NCBI GenBank assembly: GCA_946482515.1 | Contig: CAMLRS010000011.1 | Span: 55,908-119,907 of the forward strand | Origin: an uncultured Flavobacteriales bacterium | GTDB lineage: Bacteria > Bacteroidota > Bacteroidia > Flavobacteriales > Crocinitomicaceae | Direction: 5' to 3' | DNA: 64,000 bases | Shown here: piece after piece, positions 43,968 through 53,046 of the stretch | Position numbering within the stretch: position 1 is the first letter of the stretch | Layout: every line of letters starts with the position of its first letter | Program-made: the position numbers and the translations under genes | The notes under the pieces: model-generated | What the model was told of the DNA's origin: nothing | Database searches by the model: none | Seen by the model: only the letters and a program-made list of their open reading frames with translations

Positions 43968-45035
43968 ATGTTACAAACCGTATCTATCAAGGTAACTCCC
44001 ACTCAGGAGTCTAAGATCAACACTGTTGATTGGGAGAATTTACCATTCGGAAAAGTGTTTTCCGATCACATGCTCGTGATGGATTATAAAGACGGTGCCT
44101 GGCAAGATGCAGAGATTGTGCCTTTCGGTCCGATCCCTATGCACCCGGCAATGTCGGCAATCCACTACGGACAATCCATTTTTGAAGGCATGAAAGCCAA
44201 CAAAACGGCAAATGGCGAGGTATTGATCTTCCGTCCGGATATGAATGCCAAGCGTTTCCGCGAATCCTCCGAGCGCATGTGTATGCCGGTAATCCCGGAA
44301 GATATGTTCGTAGAGCTGGTGCGCAAGGTCGTAGAGGTGGAAAGCAACTGGATTCCTTCCCGTGAAGGTTATGCGTTGTATATCCGCCCGTTCCTGTTTG
44401 CCACCGACGAATTCATCGGGATCAAGCCGTCTGAAACCTACAAATTCATGATCTTCATGTGTCCTGTAGGAGCTTACTACAACGAGCCGGTGAATGTAAA
44501 AATCGAAGAATTCTACACTCGTGCTTCGGAGGGAGGCGTTGGTCGTGCGAAAACCGCCGGAAATTACGGAGCATCACTGTTCCCGGCACGTATCGGACAA
44601 CAGAAAGGCTATCACCAGCTGCTCTGGACAGACGGTAAAACCCATGAATACGTAGAAGAATCCGGTACGATGAACGTCGTATTTGTGATCAACGGAACAC
44701 TGGTTACGCCATCTGAAGACAGCGATACGATTCTGCGCGGTGTTACAAAACGCAGCGTGGTCGACCTTGCCAAAGCGTGGGGAATGCCTGTTGAAGAACG
44801 TAAAGTAACGGTTCAGGAACTCGTGGAAGCTCACCGCAACGGAACGCTCACAGAAGCATTCGGCGCCGGAACAGCCGCTACCATTGCACATATTGCTAAA
44901 ATCGGTTACCGCGATGGAGATCTCGTGCTTCCGGCTATCGAAACCAGGACTTTTTCCAAAAGAGTATTGGAACACCTCGATGACCTGAAAACAGGCAAGA
45001 TCGCCGATACGATGGGCTGGATGCTGAAAGTTTGA
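43968..45035 (+). CDS. ilvE: Branched-chain amino acid aminotransferase
   Basis: A 355-residue class IV PLP aminotransferase performing the last step of Leu, Ile and Val synthesis. It has the catalytic lysine in GRAKTAGNYGASLFPA, ARTASGMN-type EESGTMNVVF, the N-terminal PFGPIPMHPAMSAIHYGQSIFEGMK block and the C-terminal EAFGAGTAATI phosphate-binding segment. The length fits the BCAT type II (eukaryote-like) form common in Bacteroidota. It stands alone; a GACTGAAGACTGA intergenic repeat follows. Diverges from the DUF3298 gene. Confidence 0.95.
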   Translation: MLQTVSIKVTPTQESKINTVDWENLPFGKVFSDHMLVMDYKDGAWQDAEIVPFGPIPMHPAMSAIHYGQSIFEGMKANKTANGEVLIFRPDMNAKRFRESSERMCMPVIPEDMFVELVRKVVEVESNWIPSREGYALYIRPFLFATDEFIGIKPSETYKFMIFMCPVGAYYNEPVNVKIEEFYTRASEGGVGRAKTAGNYGASLFPARIGQQKGYHQLLWTDGKTHEYVEESGTMNVVFVINGTLVTPSEDSDTILRGVTKRSVVDLAKAWGMPVEERKVTVQELVEAHRNGTLTEAFGAGTAATIAHIAKIGYRDGDLVLPAIETRTFSKRVLEHLDDLKTGKIADTMGWMLKV

Positions 45036-45040
45036 ATCGA

Positions 45041-45086
45041 TTCTCGACTGAAGACTGAATGACCGGCGACTGAAGACTGTATCATT
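45041..45086. repeat. CGACTGAAGACTG intergenic repeat, two units
   Basis: CGACTGAAGACTGA and CGACTGAAGACTGT occur about 24 bases apart after ilvE. The same unit recurs at about 46696-46711. Confidence 0.55.
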
Positions 45087-45125
45087 TATGGAATTTTGAT
45101 CCGGACATCATCTGAAAGGAAATCC

Positions 45126-46493
45126 ATGGTCATGAAACAGTTCTGTAGTATCGTTTTCCTGGTGTTGTGGGGAAGTTTTTCTCACGCACAGCTCACTGTG
45201 AAAGTTGTCACCATGGATCGTTCCACGCGTGATCCTGTTCACCGCGTCGATATTGCGCTCAGCGGATCGGTGACAGCGAATGCGCTTACCAATAAGAACG
45301 GTATTGCCTGCTTCAAAGTCGCTTCGGGAGATAGCATCACCATCAATTGCGAACACCTGGCTTATGCTTCGGAAACGCGCGACCTGGTTGCAAAAGGAAA
45401 GCCGCAGGATACGATTACCGTTACGGTTTTTCTGCGTTTTGTGAAAACACAAAACCTGAACGAATTCGTTGTGTATCCCAAAGGCGTTCCGCGTCCGGTG
45501 TTTAAATCCGAGCGTGTTTCTGTAGATGATTTCGAGTTTCTTCCCGATGGAAAAATGGTCTTGCTGACGTATGCGCGCACCAAGAAAAAAGGAACCGAGC
45601 TATGTTTGTATGATGGCGAAAAGGTCGTAGGCGAGATCAACCTGAAAGAACCAGGAAATGAACTGATTCGCGACTTCCGGGGCAATCCGCACGTGGTAAC
45701 GAACACCAGTGTTTACGGACTTACAGCCGAAGACGGCACGATGTACATCGGCGAGCTGGCCAAGGACTACTATATGTCTTACATCGCGCCGATTGTAGAT
45801 ACGACGATCAGCAAATACTTTTTCTCCAATTACAATCCCAGCTACCCGGCGTTTGAATATTACACCTTCGGAATGGCCGATTCTGCTTACCGGAAGATCG
45901 CCAATATCGAAGATGAGCTAATGATGGAGTTGTACCGTTCCGAATACAAATGGGTGGACGTTCGCACCAAGCTGTGGGCGAAGGAAATGGAGCACGAAAC
46001 AGGCATCGATGCAGAAATCTGGGTTGGTGCGAATTACTTTACGCAGTCGGTTTATTACAAGGAATTGTATGCACCGTTGTTTGAGCGCAATGACACCGTT
46101 TTCGTGTTCGATCACTACAAAAACCTGCTGTTCAGCTTCGATCGGGAAGGTGATGTGCTCGACAGCGTTCCGATCTTTTACCACTTACAGCCGAAACAGA
46201 CGGGCTGGCAGAAATTGCTTATCCAGGACCAGCTCACAGGACAGGTATATTCGGTTTACGAAAGCACCGGACAAATGACGCTGCGTCGTATCGATCTGGC
46301 TACGGGCGAATTGAAAGAAACGATTCCGTTGTATTACAAATACCCGGATAAGATCCTCATTCGTGGCAATCGCGTGTACTATACGTATCGTGAATTCGAA
46401 ACAGCTCAGAAGAAATACCTGTATGAAGAAAAGCTGCCCTTCGATTTTCCCGAAGCCGGCATGCTCAACGGCGATCCTGTCACCCAGCAGTAA
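45126..46493 (+). CDS. Exported protein with N-terminal carboxypeptidase-regulatory-like domain
   Basis: About 455 residues. The signal peptide is MKQFCSIVFLVLWGSFSHAQ; ATG codons at 45126 and 45132 are both possible, while the frame's TTG at 45096 adds a non-hydrophobic extension. Residues about 22-115 resemble a CarboxypepD_reg-like Ig fold (MDRSTRDPVHRVDIALSG, GIACFKVASGDSITINCEHLAY). The rest looks beta-propeller-like, with repeated strands such as FLPDGKMVLLTYAR, LCLYDGEKVVGEI, VFVFDHYKNLLFSFD and VYSVYESTGQMTLRR. Function unknown; a periplasmic or surface scaffold is likely. No T9SS tail. Confidence 0.72.
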   Translation: MVMKQFCSIVFLVLWGSFSHAQLTVKVVTMDRSTRDPVHRVDIALSGSVTANALTNKNGIACFKVASGDSITINCEHLAYASETRDLVAKGKPQDTITVTVFLRFVKTQNLNEFVVYPKGVPRPVFKSERVSVDDFEFLPDGKMVLLTYARTKKKGTELCLYDGEKVVGEINLKEPGNELIRDFRGNPHVVTNTSVYGLTAEDGTMYIGELAKDYYMSYIAPIVDTTISKYFFSNYNPSYPAFEYYTFGMADSAYRKIANIEDELMMELYRSEYKWVDVRTKLWAKEMEHETGIDAEIWVGANYFTQSVYYKELYAPLFERNDTVFVFDHYKNLLFSFDREGDVLDSVPIFYHLQPKQTGWQKLLIQDQLTGQVYSVYESTGQMTLRRIDLATGELKETIPLYYKYPDKILIRGNRVYYTYREFETAQKKYLYEEKLPFDFPEAGMLNGDPVTQQ

Positions 46494-46771
46494 AATCCCT
46501 TCTCACAAAAACTCTGCGCCCTCTACGAGAAAACCTCAGTGTTCCGTGGTTATAAAAGGCAAATGGAGCAAAGACAGGCGTCCTCACTCCATTCACTAAT
46601 CAACCTAACCTAACCACCTAAATCGGTACGAAGGTAGGAATAATAACCTGTGCAGGTATAACGGCTGTAACCATTTTGACATTTTTTGGGAAGCGGCGAC
46701 TGAAGACTGAGGACAGTAGACGGGAAACTCATCAACCCAAAAACTCGCCAGCTCACAAACTCAGTAACTCG
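46494..46771. repeat. Mosaic of short intergenic repeat types
   Basis: This gap between convergent genes holds several low-information repeats: an ACTCTGCGCCCTCTACGAGA / GTGTTCCGTGGTTA tract (about 46510-46555), CGACTGAAGACTGA (about 46698) and a run of AACTC units with an 8-9 base period (about 46735-46783), which runs into the end of the wbqC gene. No gene is visible. Confidence 0.55.
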
Positions 46772-47377
46772 TTAACTCACCAACCGCTTCCTACCCATAG
46801 GCCCTTCGCAAAACAACAAATCCAAAATCGAAACATTGGGAATAAAAGCGGAATCGCCGAAATATACTTGTGTGTAAGGCTGAACGATAAATCCGGGAGC
46901 TTGTTCGGAGTCGAAATCCACTGAGCGGAAATCATTCGAAGGATAGGAGGGATGGTAGTCTTCCGTGAACGAAAAGGCAACTTCCAGTCCGAAACAATCG
47001 AGCAGCCATTGTGTGAGCTGCAAATTGTAACGAATCAGCGAGCGCTCATCGGAATAGATCCAGTTATAGACTTCGGTTGCGTAATGATCGAAATACGGAG
47101 CAGAAGCGTAAGCACTCTGAATGGCACGCCAATGGTCTTTTCGCCAGTCGGCATGATCGGAAACAAGTATAGCTGATGTAAGTGTTTTGGAACCGTTGGG
47201 TTTTTCCACGGGAACGGACAAACGTGTTCTTCCCTGCGGTGTAACGATCGTACAGCGGTTACGGAACGTCTGTTTCGGAAAATGGTCACAGATTTCGATA
47301 ACGGCTTCCGTACAACGCGCCAGCTGCTGAAAGTAGGCAACGCTCCCGAAATAAGCCGTCGGAAAAATGCCCGTCAT
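46772..47377 (-). CDS. WbqC family protein
   Basis: A 201-residue protein starting MTGIFPTAYFGSVAYFQ. WbqC family features include the N-terminal YFG..AYFQ motif, FRNRCTIVTPQGRTRLSVPVEK, RKDHWRAIQSAYASAPYFDHY and the C-terminal SILDLLFCEGP. The family occurs in polysaccharide clusters and, in Bacteroidota, as here, after lepB. Its biochemical role is unclear. Its start ATG shares one base with the lepB stop (TGATG), so it is translationally coupled as the last gene of the parA operon. The frame extends 37 codons into lepB, but without family similarity. Confidence 0.87.
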   Translation of the reverse strand: MTGIFPTAYFGSVAYFQQLARCTEAVIEICDHFPKQTFRNRCTIVTPQGRTRLSVPVEKPNGSKTLTSAILVSDHADWRKDHWRAIQSAYASAPYFDHYATEVYNWIYSDERSLIRYNLQLTQWLLDCFGLEVAFSFTEDYHPSYPSNDFRSVDFDSEQAPGFIVQPYTQVYFGDSAFIPNVSILDLLFCEGPMGRKRLVS

Positions 47378-49317
47378 CAGTTGATGGCCTTGAACACGCG
47401 GTCCCAGCGGATTCCGGTGTAGGCACTTTTGGAGAACCAGACGATAGAAGCACGTCCAACGATATGATCTTCCGGCACAAAGCCCCAAACGCGCGAATCG
47501 GCCGAGTTGTAACGGTTATCACCCATCATCCAGTAATAATTCATGGCGAAGGTGTACGTTGCCGCTTTTTTGCCATCGATCAGGAAGCCATTAGCTGTTT
47601 CCTGGAGCTTATGACCTTCGTAAGCCGTAATGATACGACGATACCACGCAATGTTTCCCTTAGTGAGCTTCACCGTTGTGCCTTTCCTCGGAACCTGGAA
47701 TTTCATGAAATCTGAAACCGTGTTGTTGATTTCCGGATCATTCGGGAAATTGCGCAGGTTGTTCATCCGGTTAAAGTTCGTTACAGCCGTTGTTGTATCG
47801 GAATACTGACGCTCGATGTATAATTCAAATTTCGCTTTCGGGAAACTGCGTTTCATGCGTTCCAGTTTCTCCTGTGTCAGGAAAATCGTTACAAGCTCGC
47901 CATTGTTGTTGACAATGTAATCGTTTTCAACGCGGTGCAATCCAAATCCACCTTCGTCTTCGCTCGCTTCAAGTTTAGCCAGTCTGATGTCGGAACCTCC
48001 TGTTACATCATAGCGCAGGTTTTGTCCCGGTGCTTTGAATGCTTTTTGTCCGTTGATATACAAAACAGATGCTTTGATCTCGATCCAGTCTCCCGGAATC
48101 CCAACGCAGCGTTTGATGTAGTTCTCGCGCTTGTCGACAGGGCGAGGAATGAGTCCGTAGTGTTTGACCGGATTCTGAGGGCTGCGGCAATAAGCAATGT
48201 GATCTTCAGCCAGCGATTTGCGCGCAATACTTTTCCAGTAGGCAATATTCTTCAGGAATTCGCCAAACAGGTAATCGTTCAGGTCGTTGCCGGCTTGTTC
48301 GTCAATAGCAGCCTTCATGTTGCTGATCTCAACGTCTGTTTTTCCTTGTTTTTTCAGCGCATCCACCAAACCATTCCGGATTTCGGTCTGCTTCGCCATG
48401 ATGGCCGATTGTTTTTGACTCAAATCCTGCTGGAAAAAGAAAAACGCTTCATCCGTGAGAAGGCCATGGTAATCGTGTCCCATCAAGCCATCCGGCACGC
48501 GCGGATCGTAAACGGATGTATCGCCGGCGGGGAAGTTAAACACCACCACATCGTTGCGATTCAGGCTCCCGAATCCCGGTAAACGCAGGTAATTACTGGT
48601 TTCCAAAGTCGAGTAGGAGCGGATGTTCAGCCACGGAATGGTATTGTGTACCAATGGGAACGAAAGCGGTGTTACCGGAACTTTCGGTCCGTAAGCAAGC
48701 TTGTTCACAAACAGGAAATCGCCCACCAGCAAGGTTTTTTCCATCGAGCCTGTCGGAATCTGGAACGGTTCGAACACATAGGTACGAATGATGCTCGCGG
48801 CTACGAGGGCAAACAGGATGGAATCGCCCCATTCCTTGAACTTGGATTTTTTTCCCGGTTTGTTGGAACGAAAGCTCAATACCATGGCAATGGCGTGGCC
48901 CAATACCGGAAGCGAAAGGAACAAAACTGCATGATCACCATTGGCGCGCGCATGGATTTCCTTTGGATTCGCCCAGTTGGTGTCAGGAACCGCGTGGATT
49001 TTCTGATCGTTGGCAATTTTCCAGAGAATGATGTAGGGGAAGAAAATACCTTGCAGCGTATCGCCGAGGGTAAAGAACCCGAAACGACGGATATAGCTCA
49101 CGTTGGCCACCATCCACATAATGATATGGACACCCGGAAAGATCATCAGGATCGACCACCATGGTCTGTGCGATCCGGCTTTGAATACCACATGATAATT
49201 CAGGCCCGGAACAAAAGCTTTCCAGCCCGGCTGACCGATGCGTTCGAAGCTTTTCCACCACATGGAAAGAACAGGGTGAATGATCAGGAGGAAAATATAG
49301 AAATAGAGTGCGTTCAT
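47377..49317 (-). CDS. lepB: Signal peptidase I, long Bacteroidota form
   Basis: A 646-residue inner-membrane protease that removes Sec signal peptides. It has several N-terminal membrane helices and a WWKSFERIGQPGWKAFVPG module. The catalytic Ser is in FQIPTGSMEKTL (near residue 190), and the general-base Lys is in NYIKRCVGIPGD (near 403). About 210 residues, including Gln/Lys-rich helical sequence, separate them, much more than in typical enzymes. The C-terminal box MMGDNRYNSADSR is intact. It starts 4 bases after dapB and overlaps wbqC by one base. It would process the exported proteins of this window. Confidence 0.95.
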   Translation of the reverse strand: MNALYFYIFLLIIHPVLSMWWKSFERIGQPGWKAFVPGLNYHVVFKAGSHRPWWSILMIFPGVHIIMWMVANVSYIRRFGFFTLGDTLQGIFFPYIILWKIANDQKIHAVPDTNWANPKEIHARANGDHAVLFLSLPVLGHAIAMVLSFRSNKPGKKSKFKEWGDSILFALVAASIIRTYVFEPFQIPTGSMEKTLLVGDFLFVNKLAYGPKVPVTPLSFPLVHNTIPWLNIRSYSTLETSNYLRLPGFGSLNRNDVVVFNFPAGDTSVYDPRVPDGLMGHDYHGLLTDEAFFFFQQDLSQKQSAIMAKQTEIRNGLVDALKKQGKTDVEISNMKAAIDEQAGNDLNDYLFGEFLKNIAYWKSIARKSLAEDHIAYCRSPQNPVKHYGLIPRPVDKRENYIKRCVGIPGDWIEIKASVLYINGQKAFKAPGQNLRYDVTGGSDIRLAKLEASEDEGGFGLHRVENDYIVNNNGELVTIFLTQEKLERMKRSFPKAKFELYIERQYSDTTTAVTNFNRMNNLRNFPNDPEINNTVSDFMKFQVPRKGTTVKLTKGNIAWYRRIITAYEGHKLQETANGFLIDGKKAATYTFAMNYYWMMGDNRYNSADSRVWGFVPEDHIVGRASIVWFSKSAYTGIRWDRVFKAIN

Positions 49318-49321
49318 AGCA

Positions 49322-50041
49322 TTAGATTGCGAGTACGTCGCGCATGGTGAAAAGTCCTTTTTTGGCCTTCAGGAATTCGGCAGCAACTACCGCTCCCAAA
49401 GCAAACCCTTTCCGGTTGTGCGCTTCATGGGTTAATGTCAATGTATCAATTTCCGAAGAATAGCGGATCTCGTGTGTTCCCGGAACATCCGGTTCGCGAA
49501 TGGCCGTAATCTTCAGTGCTCCCGGTGCAACAGGCGCGCTTTCATCAACGCAGTCCCAGGAAGTATATTGCCGGTGTTGAGAAATGATTCCCTCGGCAAG
49601 CGTAACCGCAGTCCCGCTCGGCGCATCCAGTTTTTGAAGATGATGGATTTCTTCGATGGAAGCAGTGTAATCGGCTTGCGGCGACATCAGTCGTGCGAGC
49701 TCTTCGTTGAGGCGGAACAGGATGTTTACCCCGATGCTGAAGTTGGAAGCATGCAGCAGGGAACCGTTATGCTGTTCAACAAGCTGCTTCACCTGTGACA
49801 AGTGTTCCTGCCACGCTGTTGTTCCCACTACAACAGGAACGTTTTGTTCCAGGCAAGCCTGCATGTGTTTCATTGCCAGGGATGGCTGCGAAAATTCGAT
49901 CGCAACGTCGGCGGCTGACAGATCTGTGTTTTCAATGGGCTGCTGCGAATTCACCTTGTAAACAATGGTGTGTCCGCGTTCCAGGGCGATTGCTTCAATC
50001 GCTTTTCCCATTTTTCCGTATCCTATCAGTCCGATTTTCAT
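49322..50041 (-). CDS. dapB: 4-hydroxy-tetrahydrodipicolinate reductase
   Basis: A 239-residue enzyme of the lysine and diaminopimelate pathway, needed for peptidoglycan. The N-terminal dinucleotide site is IGLIGYGKMGKAIEAIA. The catalytic region EEIHHLQKLDAPSGTAVTLAE has the EIHHxxKxDAPSGTA signature. The start MKIGLIG is preferred; the frame opens four codons upstream (MFAI), which is not family sequence. It sits in the operon between the DUF5683 gene (25 bases upstream) and lepB (4 bases downstream). Confidence 0.96.
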   Translation of the reverse strand: MKIGLIGYGKMGKAIEAIALERGHTIVYKVNSQQPIENTDLSAADVAIEFSQPSLAMKHMQACLEQNVPVVVGTTAWQEHLSQVKQLVEQHNGSLLHASNFSIGVNILFRLNEELARLMSPQADYTASIEEIHHLQKLDAPSGTAVTLAEGIISQHRQYTSWDCVDESAPVAPGALKITAIREPDVPGTHEIRYSSEIDTLTLTHEAHNRKGFALGAVVAAEFLKAKKGLFTMRDVLAI

Positions 50042-50066
50042 AATTGCGAACAAAAATAAACAAACT

Positions 50067-50636
50067 CTAAAGTCGTGGTGGTTTTGAATGAAAATTAAGC
50101 CGGACGCTCACACCAGGTGTGTAACCGGCCATAACCGCAGGATGAAACGAAAGACTCAGATCCTCGCTGATGTCGAAATTCACAAAATGTGCTTCGACGC
50201 CTGCATCAACTACGTTCAGCAAATACACAAGCCCGAAACCGATGATGCACAGATCGCGGTTATTTCGTGCCGACGTAAACAAGGTCAGCAAGCCGGCGTC
50301 ATCGTATTGAGCGTATTCCTCGCTGGGAGGTTCGTTCTTCTGCCGGTTTTCATACTCGAGCTTCAGCTCGTTTTTCAGCTGGTTGTTCTTGATCATGAAA
50401 TACCCTGTGGCGCCCAGTCCCGCGTAGATCAGCGGTACTTTCCAATAAGCTTTTTTACGGCCTTTTGGCATCGCGATGTGATTGTAGATCTGTCCGGCGC
50501 CTGGAACTACAGCGGAGAAAATAACGGCTTTCTTCACCGAATGGACGTTCGTATCTGCTACCACTGCGGTGGAATCTGCCTGGGAAAACCCGGAACAGGT
50601 ACACAACAGGAAGCAAATCAGGACGAACGGCCGCAT
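50067..50636 (-). CDS. DUF5683 domain protein
   Basis: A 189-residue exported protein with signal peptide MRPFVLICFLLCTCSGFS. The core VKKAVIFSAVVPGAGQIYNH, KAYWKVPLIYAGLGATGYF and CIIGFGLVYLLNVVDAGVEAHF mark the Bacteroidota DUF5683 family, with two or three membrane-associated helices and a C-terminal strand region. Function unknown. The position between parB and dapB is typical for the phylum as I recall it. It starts 7 bases after parB. Confidence 0.88.
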   Translation of the reverse strand: MRPFVLICFLLCTCSGFSQADSTAVVADTNVHSVKKAVIFSAVVPGAGQIYNHIAMPKGRKKAYWKVPLIYAGLGATGYFMIKNNQLKNELKLEYENRQKNEPPSEEYAQYDDAGLLTLFTSARNNRDLCIIGFGLVYLLNVVDAGVEAHFVNFDISEDLSLSFHPAVMAGYTPGVSVRLNFHSKPPRL

Positions 50637-50643
50637 AGCTGCG

Positions 50644-51546
50644 TTATTTGTTCAGCAACTCGATAATGCGGTTCAGGTCGACTTCAGAAGAGAAGTTGAT
50701 CACGATCTTCCCATTGCCCTGGTTGCTTTTCTTGATCTCTACCTTGGAAGAAATGCGATCGCTCAGGTGCAAACGAAATACTTCTTGTGCAGAGCTGATG
50801 GTAGCTGAAGGAACGGGTTTTACGGCTGAAGGCTCAGCTGCCTGGCGCGATTCGCCTGTACGGATCAGCTCTTCGATCTCGCGAACGGAAAGCTGGAAGT
50901 CGATGATCTGACGATAGAGCTCCAATTGACGCTTTTCTTCACCTGCGGAAACCAATGCACGGGCATGTCCCATGGAAATCAGGTTGTCGCGAACGCCCAG
51001 CTGGATTTCAGCAGGCAGTTTCAGCAAACGCAGCAGGTTGGTAATGCTGGAACGGCTTTTGGCAATTTTCTGGCTCAGCTGATCCTGTGTGAGGTTGCAC
51101 TCATCGATCAGGCGCTGGTACGACAAAGCGACTTCGATCGCATTCAGGTCCTCGCGCTGGATGTTTTCCACGAGTGCCATTTCCAGCATCGTCTGGTCGT
51201 TGGCAACGCGCACATAGGCAGGCACTTCTTTTAATCCGGCCATCTGCGAAGCCCTGAAGCGGCGCTCACCGGAGATCAGCTGGTATTTATCACGTCCGAG
51301 CTTGCGAACGGTCAGCGGCTGAATGATACCGTGCACGCTGATGGATTCACTCAATTCACGTAGCGCTTCCTTTTCGAAATTGGAACGCGGGTTGAACGGG
51401 TTGGCTTCGATCGAAGTGATCGGAAGCAACATTACACCACCTGTAATTTCTACGGTTTGTGTAGTAGTGATATCCGTAGCAGCATTGTCGAGCAAGGCGC
51501 CCAGACCTCTGCCCAACGCAGCACGTTTTTTAGGATTGGAAGTCAT
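50644..51546 (-). CDS. parB: Chromosome partition protein ParB
   Basis: A 300-residue ParB/Spo0J CTPase that loads at parS sites and spreads to organise the origin region. It has the N-terminal ITSIEANPFNPRSNFEKEAL, the CTP-binding GERRFRASQMAGL and ENIQREDLNAIE, a helix-turn-helix (LTQDQLSQKIAKSRSSITNLLRLL) and a C-terminal dimerisation segment. An Ala/Glu/Pro linker precedes the last domain. It overlaps parA by 17 bases. I found no convincing parS palindrome in the window. Confidence 0.96.
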   Translation of the reverse strand: MTSNPKKRAALGRGLGALLDNAATDITTTQTVEITGGVMLLPITSIEANPFNPRSNFEKEALRELSESISVHGIIQPLTVRKLGRDKYQLISGERRFRASQMAGLKEVPAYVRVANDQTMLEMALVENIQREDLNAIEVALSYQRLIDECNLTQDQLSQKIAKSRSSITNLLRLLKLPAEIQLGVRDNLISMGHARALVSAGEEKRQLELYRQIIDFQLSVREIEELIRTGESRQAAEPSAVKPVPSATISSAQEVFRLHLSDRISSKVEIKKSNQGNGKIVINFSSEVDLNRIIELLNK

Positions 51547-52348
51547 TGTCTACCTGAAATTGTTTATCGTTATTGGCGATTTTCGTACGGTTATTGCGTT
51601 GCAATATTTCGCGCGCAAAATTAAGGTAATTGATCGAACCTTTGCTTGTCGCATCGTGCATAACGATCGTTTCACCAAAGCTAGGAGCCTCACCGAGCTT
51701 GGTATTGCGGTGGATCACCGTGTCGAATACCAGGTCCTGGAAATGCGTTTTAACTTCATCTACCACCTGGTTGGCCAGGCGCAGACGCGTATCGTACATC
51801 GTGAGGACGATGCCTTCGATCTCCAGTGACGGATTGAGGCGGCCCTGAACGATTTTAATCGTGTTGAGCAATTTCCCCAGTCCTTCGAGTGCAAAGTATT
51901 CACATTGAACCGGAACCATAACGGAATCGGCTGCTGTTAGCGCGTTTACGGTAATCAAACCGAGTGAAGGCGAGCAGTCGATGATGATGAAATCATAGTC
52001 GTCGCGGATTTTATCCAGCGCCTGCTTGAGCATATGCTCCCTGTTCGGCAGATTGATCATTTCGAGCTCAGCACCAACAAGGTCGATATGCGAAGGTAAA
52101 ATGTCGAGATTCGGATTGTCGGTACTGATGATCAGCTCCGACGGATGCGTATCGTTGATCAGGCAATCGTAGATATTGCGCGTGTTTTTAGGATCCAGAC
52201 CAACGCCTGAAGTGGCATTTGCCTGCGGATCGGCATCCACGATCAGTGTCTTGTATTCCAGCACACCGAAACAACCTCCCAGGTTAATGGCGGTTGTCGT
52301 TTTTCCAACGCCCCCTTTCTGATTCGCTATTGCGATTATTTTACCCAT
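51530..52348 (-). CDS. parA: Chromosome partition ATPase ParA/Soj
   Basis: A 272-residue Walker-type ATPase that works with ParB in origin segregation. The deviant Walker A is KGGVGKTTTAINLG, the Walker B region has FIIIDCSPSLGLIT, and the DPQANATSG motif is present. It is the first gene of a six-gene run parA-parB-DUF5683-dapB-lepB-wbqC, all on the minus strand with gaps of 25 bases or fewer. Upstream, TATCTTTA near 52371 is one base from the -7 consensus. Confidence 0.97.
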   Translation of the reverse strand: MGKIIAIANQKGGVGKTTTAINLGGCFGVLEYKTLIVDADPQANATSGVGLDPKNTRNIYDCLINDTHPSELIISTDNPNLDILPSHIDLVGAELEMINLPNREHMLKQALDKIRDDYDFIIIDCSPSLGLITVNALTAADSVMVPVQCEYFALEGLGKLLNTIKIVQGRLNPSLEIEGIVLTMYDTRLRLANQVVDEVKTHFQDLVFDTVIHRNTKLGEAPSFGETIVMHDATSKGSINYLNFAREILQRNNRTKIANNDKQFQVDNDFQS

Positions 52349-52471
52349 TCTTTTCTTTGGAAAAAATTTTGGTTAAAGATACGTTTTCCTGCCAACGTAT
52401 CATCGTGTCGGACGCAGGTTATTTATCAACGAAAGTGGTGTTAATAGTCTGTTGACAGCGCAGCGGAAGAT

Positions 52472-52777
52472 TCAGATTTCCTCCATGGAAAAGCCCGAGT
52501 AGGAGGAAGCGTTCTGGTCCTGCTTGTTGTTTTGCTGCAATTCCCGTGCTTTATCAATGGTTTCCTGAAGGGTTGCAAGGAATTTGTCGAAATCTTCTTT
52601 GTAGAGAAACAGCTTGTGCTTTTGATAACTGTCGCGCCCGTTTTCCGAAACTTTCTTGCTTTCAGTGAGCGTGATGTAGTAATCTTTGCCACGCGTTGAC
52701 TTAATATCGAAAAAATAGGTGCGTTTGCCTGCTTTTACAGATTTGGAAAATAAGTCCTCCGTATGATCCGGTTCCAT
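52472..52777 (-). CDS. DUF3276 (PUR-like) nucleic-acid-binding protein
   Basis: A 101-residue protein of the DUF3276 family, the bacterial relatives of eukaryotic Pur-alpha, which bind single-stranded purine-rich DNA or RNA. It shows the repeat fold in FSKSVKAGKRTYFFDIKSTRGKDYYITLTESKK and HKLFLYKEDFDKFLATLQETI, with a disordered Gln/Asn tail. It lies about 120 bases upstream of parA on the same strand. A GCAGAC/GTCTGC hairpin lies in its leader. Expression partners are not clear. Confidence 0.88.
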   Translation of the reverse strand: MEPDHTEDLFSKSVKAGKRTYFFDIKSTRGKDYYITLTESKKVSENGRDSYQKHKLFLYKEDFDKFLATLQETIDKARELQQNNKQDQNASSYSGFSMEEI

Positions 52778-52805
52778 GAGTCAGCGATTATTAATTGATT
52801 CGGTA

Positions 52806-52822
52806 GCAGACAACTAGTCTGC
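52806..52822 (-). promoter_or_regulatory. Leader hairpin upstream of the DUF3276 gene
   Basis: Perfect 6-bp arms GCAGAC and GTCTGC around a 5-base loop, 29 bases upstream of the ATG. There is no T-run, so it is not a terminator; it could be an operator or mRNA structure. Confidence 0.4.
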
Positions 52823-53046
52823 CGACAAATATCCTGCATTTTTTGCAAAGTTGAACGAAAAAAGAGGTGATAATGCAAGCGGAAATTCGTGAATGGCGAT
52901 TATCAGAGAGGGCTTGCCGGAAATGGATAAACCGTGTGCAACGGTTCGTTAATATTGTTTTAACGCAAAGAAAAACAGGGAATGTAGGCTGGAAGAGCCG
53001 TTAAGCGCGATTCTGGAAAAAAAACTAACGGGGCTTTAACATGGCA

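Noticed and set aside
50644..52348. A parS centromere site next to parAB
   Set aside because: I looked for a TGTTTCACGTGAAACA-like palindrome in the operon and its flanks and saw no convincing match. A systematic search could still find a degenerate site.
52845..53046. A small RNA in the gap between the DUF3276 gene and the unknown exported protein
   Set aside because: Weak inverted TGATAAT/ATTATCA tracts exist, but there is no terminator, no clear promoter and no known RNA signature.
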